DNA of 64,000 bases from positions 4,960,001 to 5,024,000 of the forward strand of contig OX637344.1 in the NCBI GenBank assembly GCA_951799405.1. Direction: 5' to 3'. The position numbers and the translations under genes are program-made. The notes under the pieces are model-generated. The model saw only the letters and a program-made list of their open reading frames with translations, did not search any database and had not been told where the DNA came from. Shown one piece after another: positions 63,826 through 64,000 of the stretch. Source of the stretch: Agapetus fuscipes. Its lineage: Eukaryota > Arthropoda > Insecta > Trichoptera > Glossosomatidae. Within the stretch, counting starts at the first letter, position 1; each line of letters opens with the position of its first letter.

Positions 63826-64000
63826 CTTGTCATCATCATCATCACCATCATAAACTTTACAGCTCTGGACTCTAGAGAGGCCTTGGCTGAATCCGGGATT
63901 CTCCTCCACTCTCGCCTGTCCATCGCCTTTGCTCTCCAGCTACATATGTTCACATTCACTGCATCTGCTTTAGCACTGTCAACTCATCGCACTTTTGGTC
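63826..64000 (-). pseudogene. LINE 3' end, reverse-transcriptase C-terminus (cut by window edge)
   Basis: On minus it reads PKVR.VDSAKADA..., SWRAKAMDRREWRR and SAKASLESRA, the typical last residues of an endonuclease-reverse transcriptase, followed by a GATGATGATGATGAC tail. A different family from the three LINEs above. Confidence 0.65.

Noticed and set aside
10485..64000. Further Nmdar2 exons
   Set aside because: Looked for the cysteine-rich S1 continuation, pore and S2 motifs; none found, though a very short exon could be missed by eye.
1..64000. CRISPR arrays, bacterial operons, ribosomal RNA, telomeric TTAGG arrays
   Set aside because: None seen; regular repeats are interspersed SINEs or short satellites.

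Overview
The window is repeat-dense, AT-rich animal DNA. It is most likely from an arthropod and probably an insect. The evidence is three spliced exons of an insect-type NMDA receptor subunit 2 (Nmdar2/GluN2) with GT-AG boundaries, surrounded by non-LTR retrotransposons, tRNA-derived SINEs, hAT- and Harbinger-like DNA elements and Penelope-type repeats. No prokaryotic features (operons, Shine-Dalgarno sites) are present. The species cannot be fixed from the sequence alone.

Host gene: Nmdar2 exons lie on the + strand at 280-454, 5980-6127 and 10255-10484. They join in one reading frame and encode the end of the amino-terminal domain and the first part (S1) of the glutamate-binding domain. Earlier exons lie before base 1. 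I found no later exon between 10485 and 64000, so the rest of the window is probably one very long intron of this gene, or else sequence beyond an assembly break.

Layout: 0-11 kb holds the exons plus two DNA transposons with intact 8-bp target duplications (2484-4766 and 5318-5872). 12.4-15.7 kb holds a perfect 91-bp inverted repeat and an L2-type LINE split by two Harbinger-like elements whose 3-bp duplications restore its frame exactly. 16.5-26.3 kb has several Penelope-type repeats carrying hammerhead ribozyme cores, an RTE-like LINE tail and a 0.7-kb pyrimidine tract. 29.3-34.6 kb is a nearly complete minus-strand LINE: ORF1 has a PHD finger and zinc knuckles, ORF2 has endonuclease and reverse transcriptase. 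An open extension begins at an in-frame TGA-CTA after ORF1 and ends in an ATGA overlap with the ORF2 start. 35-64 kb is a mosaic of SINEs, MITEs, short satellites and further hammerhead-like motifs.

Local family names used here: SINE-A (about 36 copies, about 250 bp, 3' GATTA-type tail), SINE-B, -C, -D and -E (tRNA-like heads), MITE-1 to MITE-4, and P1/P2 (Penelope-like hammerhead-bearing inverted repeats). These names are not database names.

The most notable signals are the set of hammerhead ribozymes in several unrelated repeat families, most with palindromic stem III sequences that suggest paired (dimeric) action, and the possible stop-codon readthrough and ATGA coupling in the young LINE.
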